This document shows positions 6,501 through 11,323 of a stretch of DNA of 13,509 bases, piece after piece. Source of the DNA: Parcubacteria group bacterium CG2_30_45_37 (GTDB taxonomy: Bacteria; Patescibacteriota; Patescibacteriia; Patescibacteriales; GWC2-42-12); assembly GCA_001873515.1 (NCBI GenBank), contig MNZH01000010.1, positions 1 through 13,509 of the forward strand, in the 5' to 3' direction. Below the pieces are notes generated by a model. The model saw only the letters and a program-made list of their open reading frames with translations, did not search any database and was not told the origin of the DNA. How positions within the stretch are numbered: the stretch's first letter is position 1; the number at the start of each line of letters is the position of its first letter. The position numbers were made by a program, and so were the translations under genes.

Positions 6501-7504
6501 CCAAAGTGATGGCGCACGGGGTTAAAGAATTTTCCGTGGAAGATTTGGTGCCTAACGAAGAGGCGGTGGTGATGATGACGCGCGACGGTTATATTAAGCG
6601 CCTGGCGCCGGATACTTTCAAGGTGCAGGGCCGCGGCGGCAAGGGCGTCATCGGCCTGACCACCAAAGAAGAAGATATGGTGGATTTCATGTTCACTATT
6701 TTAACTCATAACGACATTCTGTTTTTTACCACCAAGGGCCGGGTATTCCAGCTTAAGGCTTATGAAATTCCCCAGGCGGTCAGAACGGCCAAAGGCACGC
6801 CGATTGTTAATTTCTTACAGCTGGCCGGCGGAGAAAAAATCACTTCAACTTTGCCGCTGGATAAATTGAGCAAAAGCCAGTATTTGTTTTTTGCCACGGA
6901 AAAAGGCTTGGTGAAAAAAGTGGAAATCGGCGCCTTCGCCAACGTTCGGCGCTCCGGCCTGATTGCCATTAAAATCAAAGATGATGATAAGCTAATCTGG
7001 GCCAAGCCCACCGTGGGCGACGACCATATTGAATTGGTAACGGCCATGGGCCAGGCCATCAGGTTTAAGGAAACCAACGTGCGCGACATGGGGCGAAACG
7101 CGGCCGGCGTGCACGGCATCAGGTTAAAAAAACAGGGCGACGCGGTGGTTGGCATGGGTATTATTAAAAGCGATAAAGAAAAAATTAAAAAATATCAGGT
7201 TTTGGCCATTACCGAAAACGGCTTTGGCAAACGCACGCCCATTGGTTTGTATAAAGTGCAGGGACGCGGCGGTTCGGGCATTAAAACCGCCAAAGTGACC
7301 AGTAAAACCGGAAAACTGATTAACGCTTTTATAGTCAGCGCCGAAAGCATGGCGGAAAAAGATTTGATTATTATTTCGGAAAAGGGGCAAGTCATTCGTT
7401 TGCCGTTTAAGAGCGTTTCCCAATTGGGCCGCGATACGCAGGGCGTTCGCCTCATGAGATTTAAGGAAGAGGCGGATAAAGTGGCTTGCGTTACCTGGGT
7501 ATAA
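3551..7504 (+). CDS. gyrA: DNA gyrase subunit A, interrupted by an intein
   Basis: The product is the A subunit of DNA gyrase, which cuts and rejoins DNA during ATP-driven negative supercoiling. The precursor is 1317 aa; removing the intein (residues 187-621) leaves 882 aa, normal for GyrA. Landmarks are the start of the core (INDEMRKSYLDYAMSVIVSR), the quinolone-region segment KYHPHGDTAVYD with Thr147 at the E. coli Ser83 position, and the catalytic Tyr186 in AAMRY. A GyrA-box-like QGRGGKG at 1026-1032 in the C-terminal beta-pinwheel favours GyrA over ParC. Residues 1-65 are a Lys-rich extension containing two repeat-derived peptides (SSAKASEGK and TPLNPPLSGGK). The ATG at 3746 (residue 66) is a possible alternative start; neither has a Shine-Dalgarno. 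The next gene starts 17 nt downstream. The gyrB gene is not in the window. Confidence 0.95.
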   Translation: MAKKIVKPSSAKASEGKKNKKEEKPKKAKKTPLNPPLSGGKDEVVEPEGKNGVGTIPNQIVAKKEMTAYGMIQPQPINDEMRKSYLDYAMSVIVSRALPDVRDGLKPVHRRILYAMWSIGLRAGAKFRKSATVVGEVLGKYHPHGDTAVYDSMVRMAQDFSMRYPLVRGQGNFGSMDGDNAAAMRYCVTGDSLVLTDKGILPIEKISGGNKEKISLKILNYQSKLKPASKFFNSGKHKVIKLVTQEGYEITGSYNHPLMVWRLNAFGQPDFSWKLLSDIITDDYVIINRRAALFSRSNPGLKQYWPKLNLKFKNVGLPEKMNRELAFLLGALVAEGGFHQSQILFNNQDREFYEKVKKIIKSLFAGIELYERDIRGGCKELSIYHQKVVKFLNNLGLTQVRSADKEIPFVIMQSKKEIIREFLIALFEGDGSVIYKKDKRHGGESIELTYNSQSRTLIRQLKIILLNFGITTTSPYQDRRNNCFKLIISGQDSIKNFSEEIGFFSDRKSGILKRVKLINGGRMSKSDWIPYLNNYLRENYKNEFILKHNFDRYNNLEKNYRRLSRLLNKRDFKMLSWLAENKFFFNKVKSVDRLAGKLFVYSLKVESNCHSFIANGFINHNTEAKLSAISEELLFDIEKNTVNFAPNFDGSQFEPLVMPAKLPNLLLNGTMGIAVGMATNIPPHNLSELVAAIEHLLDNPEATVEDLLQFVQGPDFPTGGLIFNRNDIIQAYATGKGGIVMRGIAEVVENKSGNFQIVISEIPYQVNKAALVEKIAELVKDKKLEGIKDLRDESDKDGVRVVIDLKKDAYPKKILNSLFKMTQLQETFHVNMLALVDGIQPKVLTLKMVLEEYIKHRIEVVKRRTQYDLDKARERAHILEGLVIALNNIDAVIKVIKASKDREVAKVNLMKKFKLTERQAAAILEMKLATLANLERLKIENELKEKRVLIKELEAILKSAVKVKSIIKKEIADLAAKFGDERQTKVMAHGVKEFSVEDLVPNEEAVVMMTRDGYIKRLAPDTFKVQGRGGKGVIGLTTKEEDMVDFMFTILTHNDILFFTTKGRVFQLKAYEIPQAVRTAKGTPIVNFLQLAGGEKITSTLPLDKLSKSQYLFFATEKGLVKKVEIGAFANVRRSGLIAIKIKDDDKLIWAKPTVGDDHIELVTAMGQAIRFKETNVRDMGRNAAGVHGIRLKKQGDAVVGMGIIKSDKEKIKKYQVLAITENGFGKRTPIGLYKVQGRGGSGIKTAKVTSKTGKLINAFIVSAESMAEKDLIIISEKGQVIRLPFKSVSQLGRDTQGVRLMRFKEEADKVACVTWV
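3575..3596. repeat. Palindromic repeat D, copy 2 (in frame in gyrA N-terminus)
   Basis: CCTCCG (3576-3581) and CGGAGG (3591-3596) form a perfect 6-bp stem around CTAAAGCTT. It matches 96-117 at 18 of 22 positions. It is translated as SSAKASEG if gyrA starts at 3551; otherwise it lies in the leader RNA. Confidence 0.65.
3641..3670. repeat. GC-rich hairpin repeat C (in frame in gyrA N-terminus)
   Basis: CCCCCCT (3653-3659) pairs with AGGGGGG (3664-3670) around a TGTC loop, preceded by the one-sided head ACCCCCCTTAAT (3641-3652). It is read in frame as TPLNPPLSGGK. The same architecture is seen at 3507-3537. From memory, this peptide pattern recurs as a repeat-derived insertion in unrelated bacterial proteins; I cannot check that here. 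Confidence 0.7.
4109..5413 (+). mobile_element. GyrA intein with LAGLIDADG homing-endonuclease motifs
   Basis: This 435-aa in-frame insertion lies between Tyr186 (AAMRY) and Thr622 (TEAKLS), the same Y/T junction used by the mycobacterial GyrA intein. It begins CVTGDSLVLTDKG, with Cys187 as the splicing nucleophile and block A. GSYNHP near residues 252-257 is block B, with Ser where Thr is usual in TxNH. The C-terminal block is SFIANGFINHN, with the penultimate His620 and terminal Asn621, followed by Thr as the +1 residue. Two dodecapeptide motifs are present, LLGALVAEGG (acidic Glu335) and IALFEGDGS (acidic Asp430), so the homing endonuclease may be intact. The DNA is visibly more A/T-rich than the flanking gyrA, with many AAA/AAT/TTA codons, consistent with later acquisition. 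Splicing should restore a normal AAMRY-TEAKL active site. Confidence 0.95.
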
Positions 7505-7521
7505 GAAATAAAATTAATTAT

Positions 7522-8334
7522 ATGCCCAAAATTTTAATCGTGGAGGACGAGGAGTTTTTATCCGACATGTACAGAATGAGGTTTGAACAGGAGGGGTATG
7601 CTGTTGTCGTCGCCAGCGATGGCGAAACGGGTTTGGAGTTGGTTAAAAGAGAAAGGCCAGACTTGGTGCTTTTGGATTTGGTTTTGCCCGGGCTGGACGG
7701 TTTCCAAGTTTTGGCAAAAATAAGAAAAGAGCCGAACCTTAACAAAACAAAAGTTTTTATTTTGTCCAATTTGGGACAAACTGATGAAGTTGATAAGGGT
7801 CTGGCCGGCGGCGCGGATGGTTATTTCGTCAAAGCCAACCTGACCCCGACCCAGCTGGCGGAGAAAGTTAACGCGATTTTTAATAACCAGGCCGCGGCCG
7901 GGAAAAAACCGAGCCAAAACAAGCCGTCGGACCAGGTAGCGACCGAAACGCCCTTACCGGAAAATTCAGCGAAAATTTTATTAATTGAAGATGAGGAAGC
8001 CATCGTCAACATGTATAAGCTGCGTTTTCAGAAAAGCGGCTTCGCGATTGAGGCGGCCAGAAACGGCGCCTGGGGGTTGAAATTAGCCAGAGAGAAAAAA
8101 TTTGACGCGATTATTTTGGATATGGTGATGCCGGCCATGAACGGCTTTGCGGCTCTTAAGATTTTAAAAGCCGACGCCGGCACCAAAGCCGTGCCGGTGA
8201 TAATCTTATCCAATAGCGCCCAAGACAAAGACATTGCCAAGGCCAAAGAATTGGGCGCGGTTGCTTGCCTGTTAAAATCCGCCATTACGCCGGCCCAACT
8301 GGTCAAAGAGGTGGAAAAAATAATAGACAAATAA
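7522..8334 (+). CDS. Tandem receiver-domain response regulator
   Basis: The 270-aa product has two CheY-like receiver domains and nothing else. REC1 (about residues 3-120) has the acidic pocket E8-D9, phosphoacceptor D52 in LLDLVLPG, switch S82 and K104. REC2 (about 151-267) has E156-D157, phosphoacceptor D200 in ILDMVMPA, S230 and K252. A Pro/Gln/Ser/Lys-rich linker (about 123-149) joins them. Every residue needed for phosphorylation is present in both. No DNA-binding or enzymatic output domain and no histidine kinase is seen nearby, so it may act as a phospho-relay or by protein contact. I chose the ATG at 7522 because MPKILIVEDEE is the canonical start; the earlier in-frame ATG at 7486 would overlap the gyrA 3' end. 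Confidence 0.92.
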   Translation: MPKILIVEDEEFLSDMYRMRFEQEGYAVVVASDGETGLELVKRERPDLVLLDLVLPGLDGFQVLAKIRKEPNLNKTKVFILSNLGQTDEVDKGLAGGADGYFVKANLTPTQLAEKVNAIFNNQAAAGKKPSQNKPSDQVATETPLPENSAKILLIEDEEAIVNMYKLRFQKSGFAIEAARNGAWGLKLAREKKFDAIILDMVMPAMNGFAALKILKADAGTKAVPVIILSNSAQDKDIAKAKELGAVACLLKSAITPAQLVKEVEKIIDK

Positions 8335-8346
8335 ATTTGACATAAC

Positions 8347-8532
8347 ATGTCCATAAAAGTAAATAACGATTTATGCATTGGCTGCGGCACCTGCGAAGCT
8401 TTATGCCCGGCCGTATTTAAGATGAACGCCGAGGGCAAGGCCGAAGTGATTAGTCAGACAGACGAAGCTTGCGCTAAAACGGCGGTCGAAAGCTGTCCGA
8501 CGCAGGCGATTGAAGTTCACCCCGTTAAATAG
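8347..8532 (+). CDS. Single-cluster [4Fe-4S] ferredoxin
   Basis: This 61-aa electron carrier is of the bacterial ferredoxin type. The cluster motif is C10-IG-C13-GT-C16, with the fourth ligand C50 in ESCPTQAI. Two further cysteines, C20 (ALCP) and C42 (EACAK), match the pair that forms a disulfide in single-cluster ferredoxins such as the Thermotoga and Desulfovibrio gigas types. I infer one [4Fe-4S] cluster plus a disulfide rather than two clusters. The protein is cytoplasmic. It starts 12 nt after the response regulator stop, with no clear Shine-Dalgarno. Its last codons and stop lie in a branched palindrome (8521-8575). No partner oxidoreductase is present in the window. Confidence 0.92.
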   Translation: MSIKVNNDLCIGCGTCEALCPAVFKMNAEGKAEVISQTDEACAKTAVESCPTQAIEVHPVK

Positions 8533-8575
8533 CGCTTCGCGCTAATTTCGCCGAAGGCAAAATTATTTAACAGGG
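8521..8575. repeat. Three-way-junction palindrome overlapping the ferredoxin stop codon
   Basis: Three helices abut with no unpaired junction bases. The outer stem is CCCGTTAAAT (8521-8530) with ATTTAACAGGG (8565-8575), 10 bp with a bulged A at 8572. Arm 1 is AGCGC-TTC-GCGCT (8531-8543). Arm 2 is AATTTCGCC-GAA-GGCAAAATT (8544-8564), 9 positions with one mismatch. The outer stem starts in the last ferredoxin codons. No T-run follows, so ordinary termination is not obvious. A twin-hairpin REP/BIME-like element flanked by an inverted repeat, or a 3'-end RNA structure, are the main readings. Confidence 0.65.
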
Positions 8576-8604
8576 TTAAATAAAAAGTTAGGATATTAAA
8601 CTCT

Positions 8605-9252
8605 ATGGAACTATTTCACCGCGAAAACAGCAGTAATTTAGTGGTAATTAATTTTATCCGAGTATTTTTTGTCGGACTTTTTATCTTTGAACTATTGAAT
8701 TTTTTGAAGATTTTGCAGTTCAATCTGGAATATACTTGGCTCGGGCTAGTTATTACTTCAGCCGTATCTTTTGCTATTCTTGAAATTACCGCTTATAAAT
8801 ATAAAAAGATAAAAGGATACCAGCTGCACTGGTTAATGTGGCTGATTGTTGTGGCCGGGCTTTCGTTGGACGCGGCCGGCGATTTTTTTCATCTTTATGG
8901 TAAATTTATGTGGTGGGACCAGTTAGTACATTTTTTCGTCAGCGCGGTGGTTTGCTTTACTTTATTTATCGTTATTAACGCTTTTTGGATAGATAAGTTT
9001 AAATTTAGCCTGCTTTTTAGCGCCGGCCGTCTTAAGCTGTCTCTTTTTTTAGCGGCGACAACCACCTTGTCGCTATCGGCTCTTTACGAGATTGAAGAAT
9101 ACTCCGAGGATGTTTTGCTTCAGACTAATCGTCTGGGCCCTGGCGCAGACACGGCCAACGATTTGTTTTTCAATTTGACGGGCGTTTTAGCGACAGGGTT
9201 GTTTATTTTAATTTATTATTCATTAACTCGTAAAAGAGAGGTTTTTGAGTAG
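8605..9252 (+). CDS. Six-helix integral membrane protein, resembling YjdF/DUF2238
   Basis: The 215-aa product has about six membrane helices (roughly residues 11-34, 43-64, 73-93, 107-128, 143-163 and 185-207). Conserved-looking polar motifs sit at helix ends: WWDQLVHFF (103-111), ALYEIEEY (159-166) and DTANDLFFNLTG (182-193). A D-x-x-x-H motif, a Glu-rich turn and a D...DxxFNxxG motif recall the YjdF/DUF2238 family of inner-membrane proteins of unknown function. I am only moderately sure of this assignment, as it comes from motif memory. A weak AGGATA lies about 13 nt before the ATG. The gene is separated from the ferredoxin by the branched palindrome and may be a separate unit. Confidence 0.7.
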   Translation: MELFHRENSSNLVVINFIRVFFVGLFIFELLNFLKILQFNLEYTWLGLVITSAVSFAILEITAYKYKKIKGYQLHWLMWLIVVAGLSLDAAGDFFHLYGKFMWWDQLVHFFVSAVVCFTLFIVINAFWIDKFKFSLLFSAGRLKLSLFLAATTTLSLSALYEIEEYSEDVLLQTNRLGPGADTANDLFFNLTGVLATGLFILIYYSLTRKREVFE

Positions 9253-9279
9253 ACCTAAATTTATAAGAGGCGCGTCCTT

Positions 9280-9317
9280 CAAGACCCTGATCAAAGAGAC
9301 AAGCGGGGTTGTTTTTT
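9280..9317 (+). terminator. Weak candidate terminator before uvrC
   Basis: CAAGACCC (9280-9287) can pair imperfectly with GGGGTTG (9305-9311), followed by TTTTTT (9312-9317). The loop is long (about 17 nt) and the stem has an internal mismatch, so this is tentative. It lies about 30-65 nt after the membrane-protein stop. Confidence 0.3.
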
Positions 9318-9337
9318 ATCGGTTGAAATGCTAAATT
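9309..9337 (+). promoter_or_regulatory. Tentative promoter giving a near-leaderless uvrC transcript
   Basis: TTGTTT (9309-9314) is spaced 17 bp from TAAATT (9332-9337), which is preceded by TG at 9329-9330 (extended -10). The start point would fall near 9344, right at the uvrC ATG (9345), implying a leaderless or nearly leaderless mRNA. Both hexamers are poor matches and overlap an AT-rich stretch. Confidence 0.3.
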
Positions 9338-9344
9338 TTTTTAT

Positions 9345-10685
9345 ATGAATTTAGCAGATATAAAAAATCTTAACCTGCCAATCGCCCCCGGCAGTTACCA
9401 GTTTTATAACGCGACGGGTAAAATCGTCTATATCGGCAAAGCGGCCAATCTGGCAAGCCGGGTTTTGTCGTATTGGCAGAAAAGCGCGAGCCTAACTTCG
9501 GCTAAATATTCCATGCTAAAGCGGATAGTTAGAATCAAATGGATAGAAACCGAGAGCGAAATTGAGGCCTTGCTGCTAGAAGCCAACTTGGTGAAAAAAT
9601 ATCAGCCGGATTACAACGTGCTGTTGCGTGACGACAAAAGGTTCGCTTATATCAAAATATCTTTGGATGATGAAATACCCGGAGTGTTTATTACCAGAAT
9701 TATTGATAAGTCTGGCAAATATTTCGGTCCGTTCACCAGCGCTTTGGCGGTTAGAGAGACTTTGCGGGCTTTAAGAAAAATATTTCCTTATTGTTTGGAG
9801 CGAAAAATAAAAGAGCGCCCCTGCTTTTATTATCAGCTGGGGCGTTGCCTAGGAATTTGCGCCGGTAAAATCAGTCGGGAGGATTATGTCAGACAAGTGA
9901 TTAGGCCGCTGGTTATGTTTTTAGAAGGCAAAAAAGGGAGAATAATTAAAAATTACGAATTACGAATTAGAAATTTAGAGAAAGTTAATAAAAAATTGGA
10001 TTCAGAAGGTGCGACATATTTGGAAAATCAAAAAGAAATTGGGGAGTTAAAATACCAACTAGCCAATATGAAGCAAGTTCTAGAGGGCGCAAAGGTTATT
10101 GGCGTGGCAGATAAATATGCCAATGACGTGGTGGAGCTGGCTAAGATATTGGGCTTGCCAAAAATACCAGAGAGAATCGAGGGTTATGATATCGCCAATA
10201 TTTTCGGGAAAGAGGCGGCCGGATCGATGGTTGTTTTTAGCGGCGGCGAATCGAACAAAAATGAATATCGTAAATTTAAAATTAAAATCGGGCAGGGACA
10301 GGCCAACGATATTGGCATGTTAAAAGAAGTTCTGGAGAGAAGATTTAAGCATACCTCACCCCAACCCTCTCCTTATAAAGGAGAGGGAGGAAATTGGCCA
10401 TTGCCGGATTTAATCGTGATTGACGGCGGCAAGGCGCAATTAAACGCGGCCGTAAGAATATTAAAAAAGCGGAGGCTGGAAATTCCGCTGGTCGCCATTA
10501 GTAAAGGCTTGGGTTTGCGCTCCTCTGTTGCCCCGGATAAATTATTTTTCCCCGGAGAGAAAAAACCGCTGGAACTGCCCTTAGCTTCGCCGGCTTTGCA
10601 TTTAATCAAGCGAGTGCGCGACGAAGCGCACCGGTTTGCCATCGGGTATCACCGGAAACTGAGAAGTCGGGCGGAGTTTGGTTAA
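9345..10685 (+). CDS. uvrC: Excinuclease ABC subunit C, short form
   Basis: UvrC makes the dual incisions in nucleotide excision repair with UvrA and UvrB. The 446-aa product has an N-terminal GIY-YIG nuclease (GSY at 16-18, YIG at 29-31, then IETESEIEALLLEANLVKKY). Cys150, 160, 168 and 172 match the UvrC [4Fe-4S] cysteine set. The RNase H-like nuclease retains the likely triad D282 (EGYDIAN), D360 (VIDGG) and H429 (DEAHRF). It ends just after FAIGYHRKLRSR, so the C-terminal helix-hairpin-helix present in full-length (about 600 aa) UvrC is absent. The UVR region (about 193-250) is atypical and contains a repeat-like insertion (NYELRIRN). A second repeat-derived peptide (TSPQPSPYKGEG, 337-348) sits in the loop before the second catalytic Asp. 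No Shine-Dalgarno is seen. Confidence 0.93.
   Translation: MNLADIKNLNLPIAPGSYQFYNATGKIVYIGKAANLASRVLSYWQKSASLTSAKYSMLKRIVRIKWIETESEIEALLLEANLVKKYQPDYNVLLRDDKRFAYIKISLDDEIPGVFITRIIDKSGKYFGPFTSALAVRETLRALRKIFPYCLERKIKERPCFYYQLGRCLGICAGKISREDYVRQVIRPLVMFLEGKKGRIIKNYELRIRNLEKVNKKLDSEGATYLENQKEIGELKYQLANMKQVLEGAKVIGVADKYANDVVELAKILGLPKIPERIEGYDIANIFGKEAAGSMVVFSGGESNKNEYRKFKIKIGQGQANDIGMLKEVLERRFKHTSPQPSPYKGEGGNWPLPDLIVIDGGKAQLNAAVRILKKRRLEIPLVAISKGLGLRSSVAPDKLFFPGEKKPLELPLASPALHLIKRVRDEAHRFAIGYHRKLRSRAEFG
9944..9969. repeat. AT-rich repeat inside the uvrC UVR region
   Basis: A 26-nt stretch consists of AATTAAAA followed by ATTACGAATTACGAATTA, containing a tandem ACGAATT unit. It is read in frame as IKNYELRI. 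A related GAATTATGAATTACG occurs at 161-175 beside the toxin remnant. I regard it as a low-complexity or dispersed repeat; its mobility is unproven. Confidence 0.45.
10353..10388. repeat. Hairpin repeat A, copy 1 (in frame in uvrC)
   Basis: This 36-nt element has a one-sided head (ACCTCACCCCAA) and a perfect 10-bp palindrome, CCCTCTCCTT and AAGGAGAGGG, with a 3-nt loop (ATA). It matches 12924-12959 at 33 of 36 positions; all three differences are in the loop. It is read in frame as TSPQPSPYKGEG. Confidence 0.9.
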
Positions 10686-10688
10686 AAT

Positions 10689-10725
10689 AAAAAAGCCCCC
10701 AATCGGTCCGAAGACGGATTGGGGG
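10689..10725 (-). terminator. Rho-independent terminator of the minus-strand membrane protein gene
   Basis: CCCCCAATC (10696-10704) pairs with GATTGGGGG (10717-10725). An inner GTC/GAC stem carries a CGAA tetraloop after a G-G mismatch. Read on the minus strand the hairpin is followed by TTTTTT (10694-10689), so it serves the 10746-11204 gene. It begins a few bases after the uvrC stop, so converging uvrC transcripts would also run into the hairpin, though without a T-run on their side. Confidence 0.85.
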
Positions 10726-10745
10726 GGTAAAAGCGAACGATATTT

Positions 10746-11204
10746 CTAACCACTTGGCGTTTTTTTATCGACCCTTTGTACTTTATAGGCAAATTTGGAA
10801 AATTCGCTGCCGGTAAAAAAGGTGATAACAATTCCGATGATGGTCGCCAGTTCGGCGCTGGGGGCGCATTGGAAAGTTTTTGGGAATATGCTGGCCAGAG
10901 GCCAAAGTACTAAGCCGGTTGCCAGCCAGACATAAACCCAGAGTTCCCCCCAAATCCGGCGGTAGTTTTTATCAAGCGACCAGCGAGTTAACTCTTTCTG
11001 CCCGGTATAGGCAGTAAGAAAGGTGATGTAAACCCCGATCATTCCGGCATGCAAGACTACTTCGCCGTTGGTCAGGAACTGCGCCACCATCAGCGCCCAC
11101 ACCGCAAATGTATAGGCGTAAAACCAACCCAAGTAGGCGCCCATCTTCTCATTTAGAACTGAAAGGTACGGAATCTCCCTACTACCATTATTTTCTGTTT
11201 TCAT
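10746..11204 (-). CDS. 152-aa membrane protein of unknown function
   Basis: About four membrane helices are visible: residues 25-45 (LGWFYAYTFAVWALMVAQFL), 51-67, 87-107 and 119-136. A charged loop (KELTRWSLDKNYRRIWGE) lies between helices 2 and 3, and the tail is basic (YKVQRVDKKTPSG). No signal peptide, catalytic motif or recognised family is seen. The gene has the best-equipped expression signals in the window: a TTGACA promoter (11253-11281), a consensus Shine-Dalgarno AAGGAGG five bases before the ATG, and a strong terminator (10689-10725). It is monocistronic, divergent from the methyltransferase gene and convergent with uvrC. Its function is unknown. Confidence 0.78.
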   Translation of the reverse strand: MKTENNGSREIPYLSVLNEKMGAYLGWFYAYTFAVWALMVAQFLTNGEVVLHAGMIGVYITFLTAYTGQKELTRWSLDKNYRRIWGELWVYVWLATGLVLWPLASIFPKTFQCAPSAELATIIGIVITFFTGSEFSKFAYKVQRVDKKTPSG

Positions 11205-11209
11205 GGCTT

Positions 11210-11216
11210 CCTCCTT
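11210..11216 (-). promoter_or_regulatory. Consensus Shine-Dalgarno for the 152-aa membrane protein
   Basis: On the minus strand AAGGAGG (11216-11210) is followed by AAGCC and the ATG at 11204-11202. Most other genes in the window lack such a site, so strong initiation is likely here. It fixes the start codon. Confidence 0.85.
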
Positions 11217-11252
11217 ATTTTTTCCGTTATTTTTTCTCCTTTAAAACCTTTG

Positions 11253-11281
11253 AGTATTTCATATAATTTTTATTTTGTCAA
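11253..11281 (-). promoter_or_regulatory. Minus-strand promoter for the 152-aa membrane protein
   Basis: On the minus strand a consensus -35 TTGACA (11281-11276) is spaced 17 bp from AATACT (11258-11253), preceded by TG at an extended -10 position. The transcript would start near 11246, giving a leader of about 42 nt. Confidence 0.6.
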
Positions 11282-11287
11282 GGAGTC

Positions 11288-11296
11288 TGATATAAT
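11288..11296 (+). promoter_or_regulatory. Extended -10 promoter for the methyltransferase gene
   Basis: TGATATAAT (11288-11296) is a perfect -10 with the TGn extension. No good -35 lies 17 bp upstream (TTTTAT at 11268-11273), which extended -10 promoters can tolerate. The start would be near 11303. AAGGG at 11312-11316, seven bases before the ATG at 11324, is a plausible ribosome site. Confidence 0.6.
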
Positions 11297-11323
11297 GAAG
11301 ATAGCTAATTTAAGGGTAATTTT

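Noticed and set aside
6145..7455. Several long minus-strand open frames opposite gyrA
   Set aside because: They are antisense shadows of a strongly conserved coding frame, with no recognisable domains or start signals.
7486..7521. N-terminal extension of the response regulator from the ATG at 7486
   Set aside because: It overlaps the gyrA 3' end and adds 12 residues (RYLGIRNKINY) not typical of receiver domains, while ATG 7522 gives the canonical MPKILIVEDEE start.
9253..9344. A tRNA or other small RNA in the gap before uvrC
   Set aside because: No cloverleaf or TPsiC-arm consensus could be formed; only a weak hairpin plus T-run and a weak promoter are visible.
10686..10745. A frameshift that hides a C-terminal HhH domain of UvrC
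   Set aside because: Only about 60 nt separate the stop from the convergent gene, and they hold a terminator; there is no room for an HhH domain in any frame.
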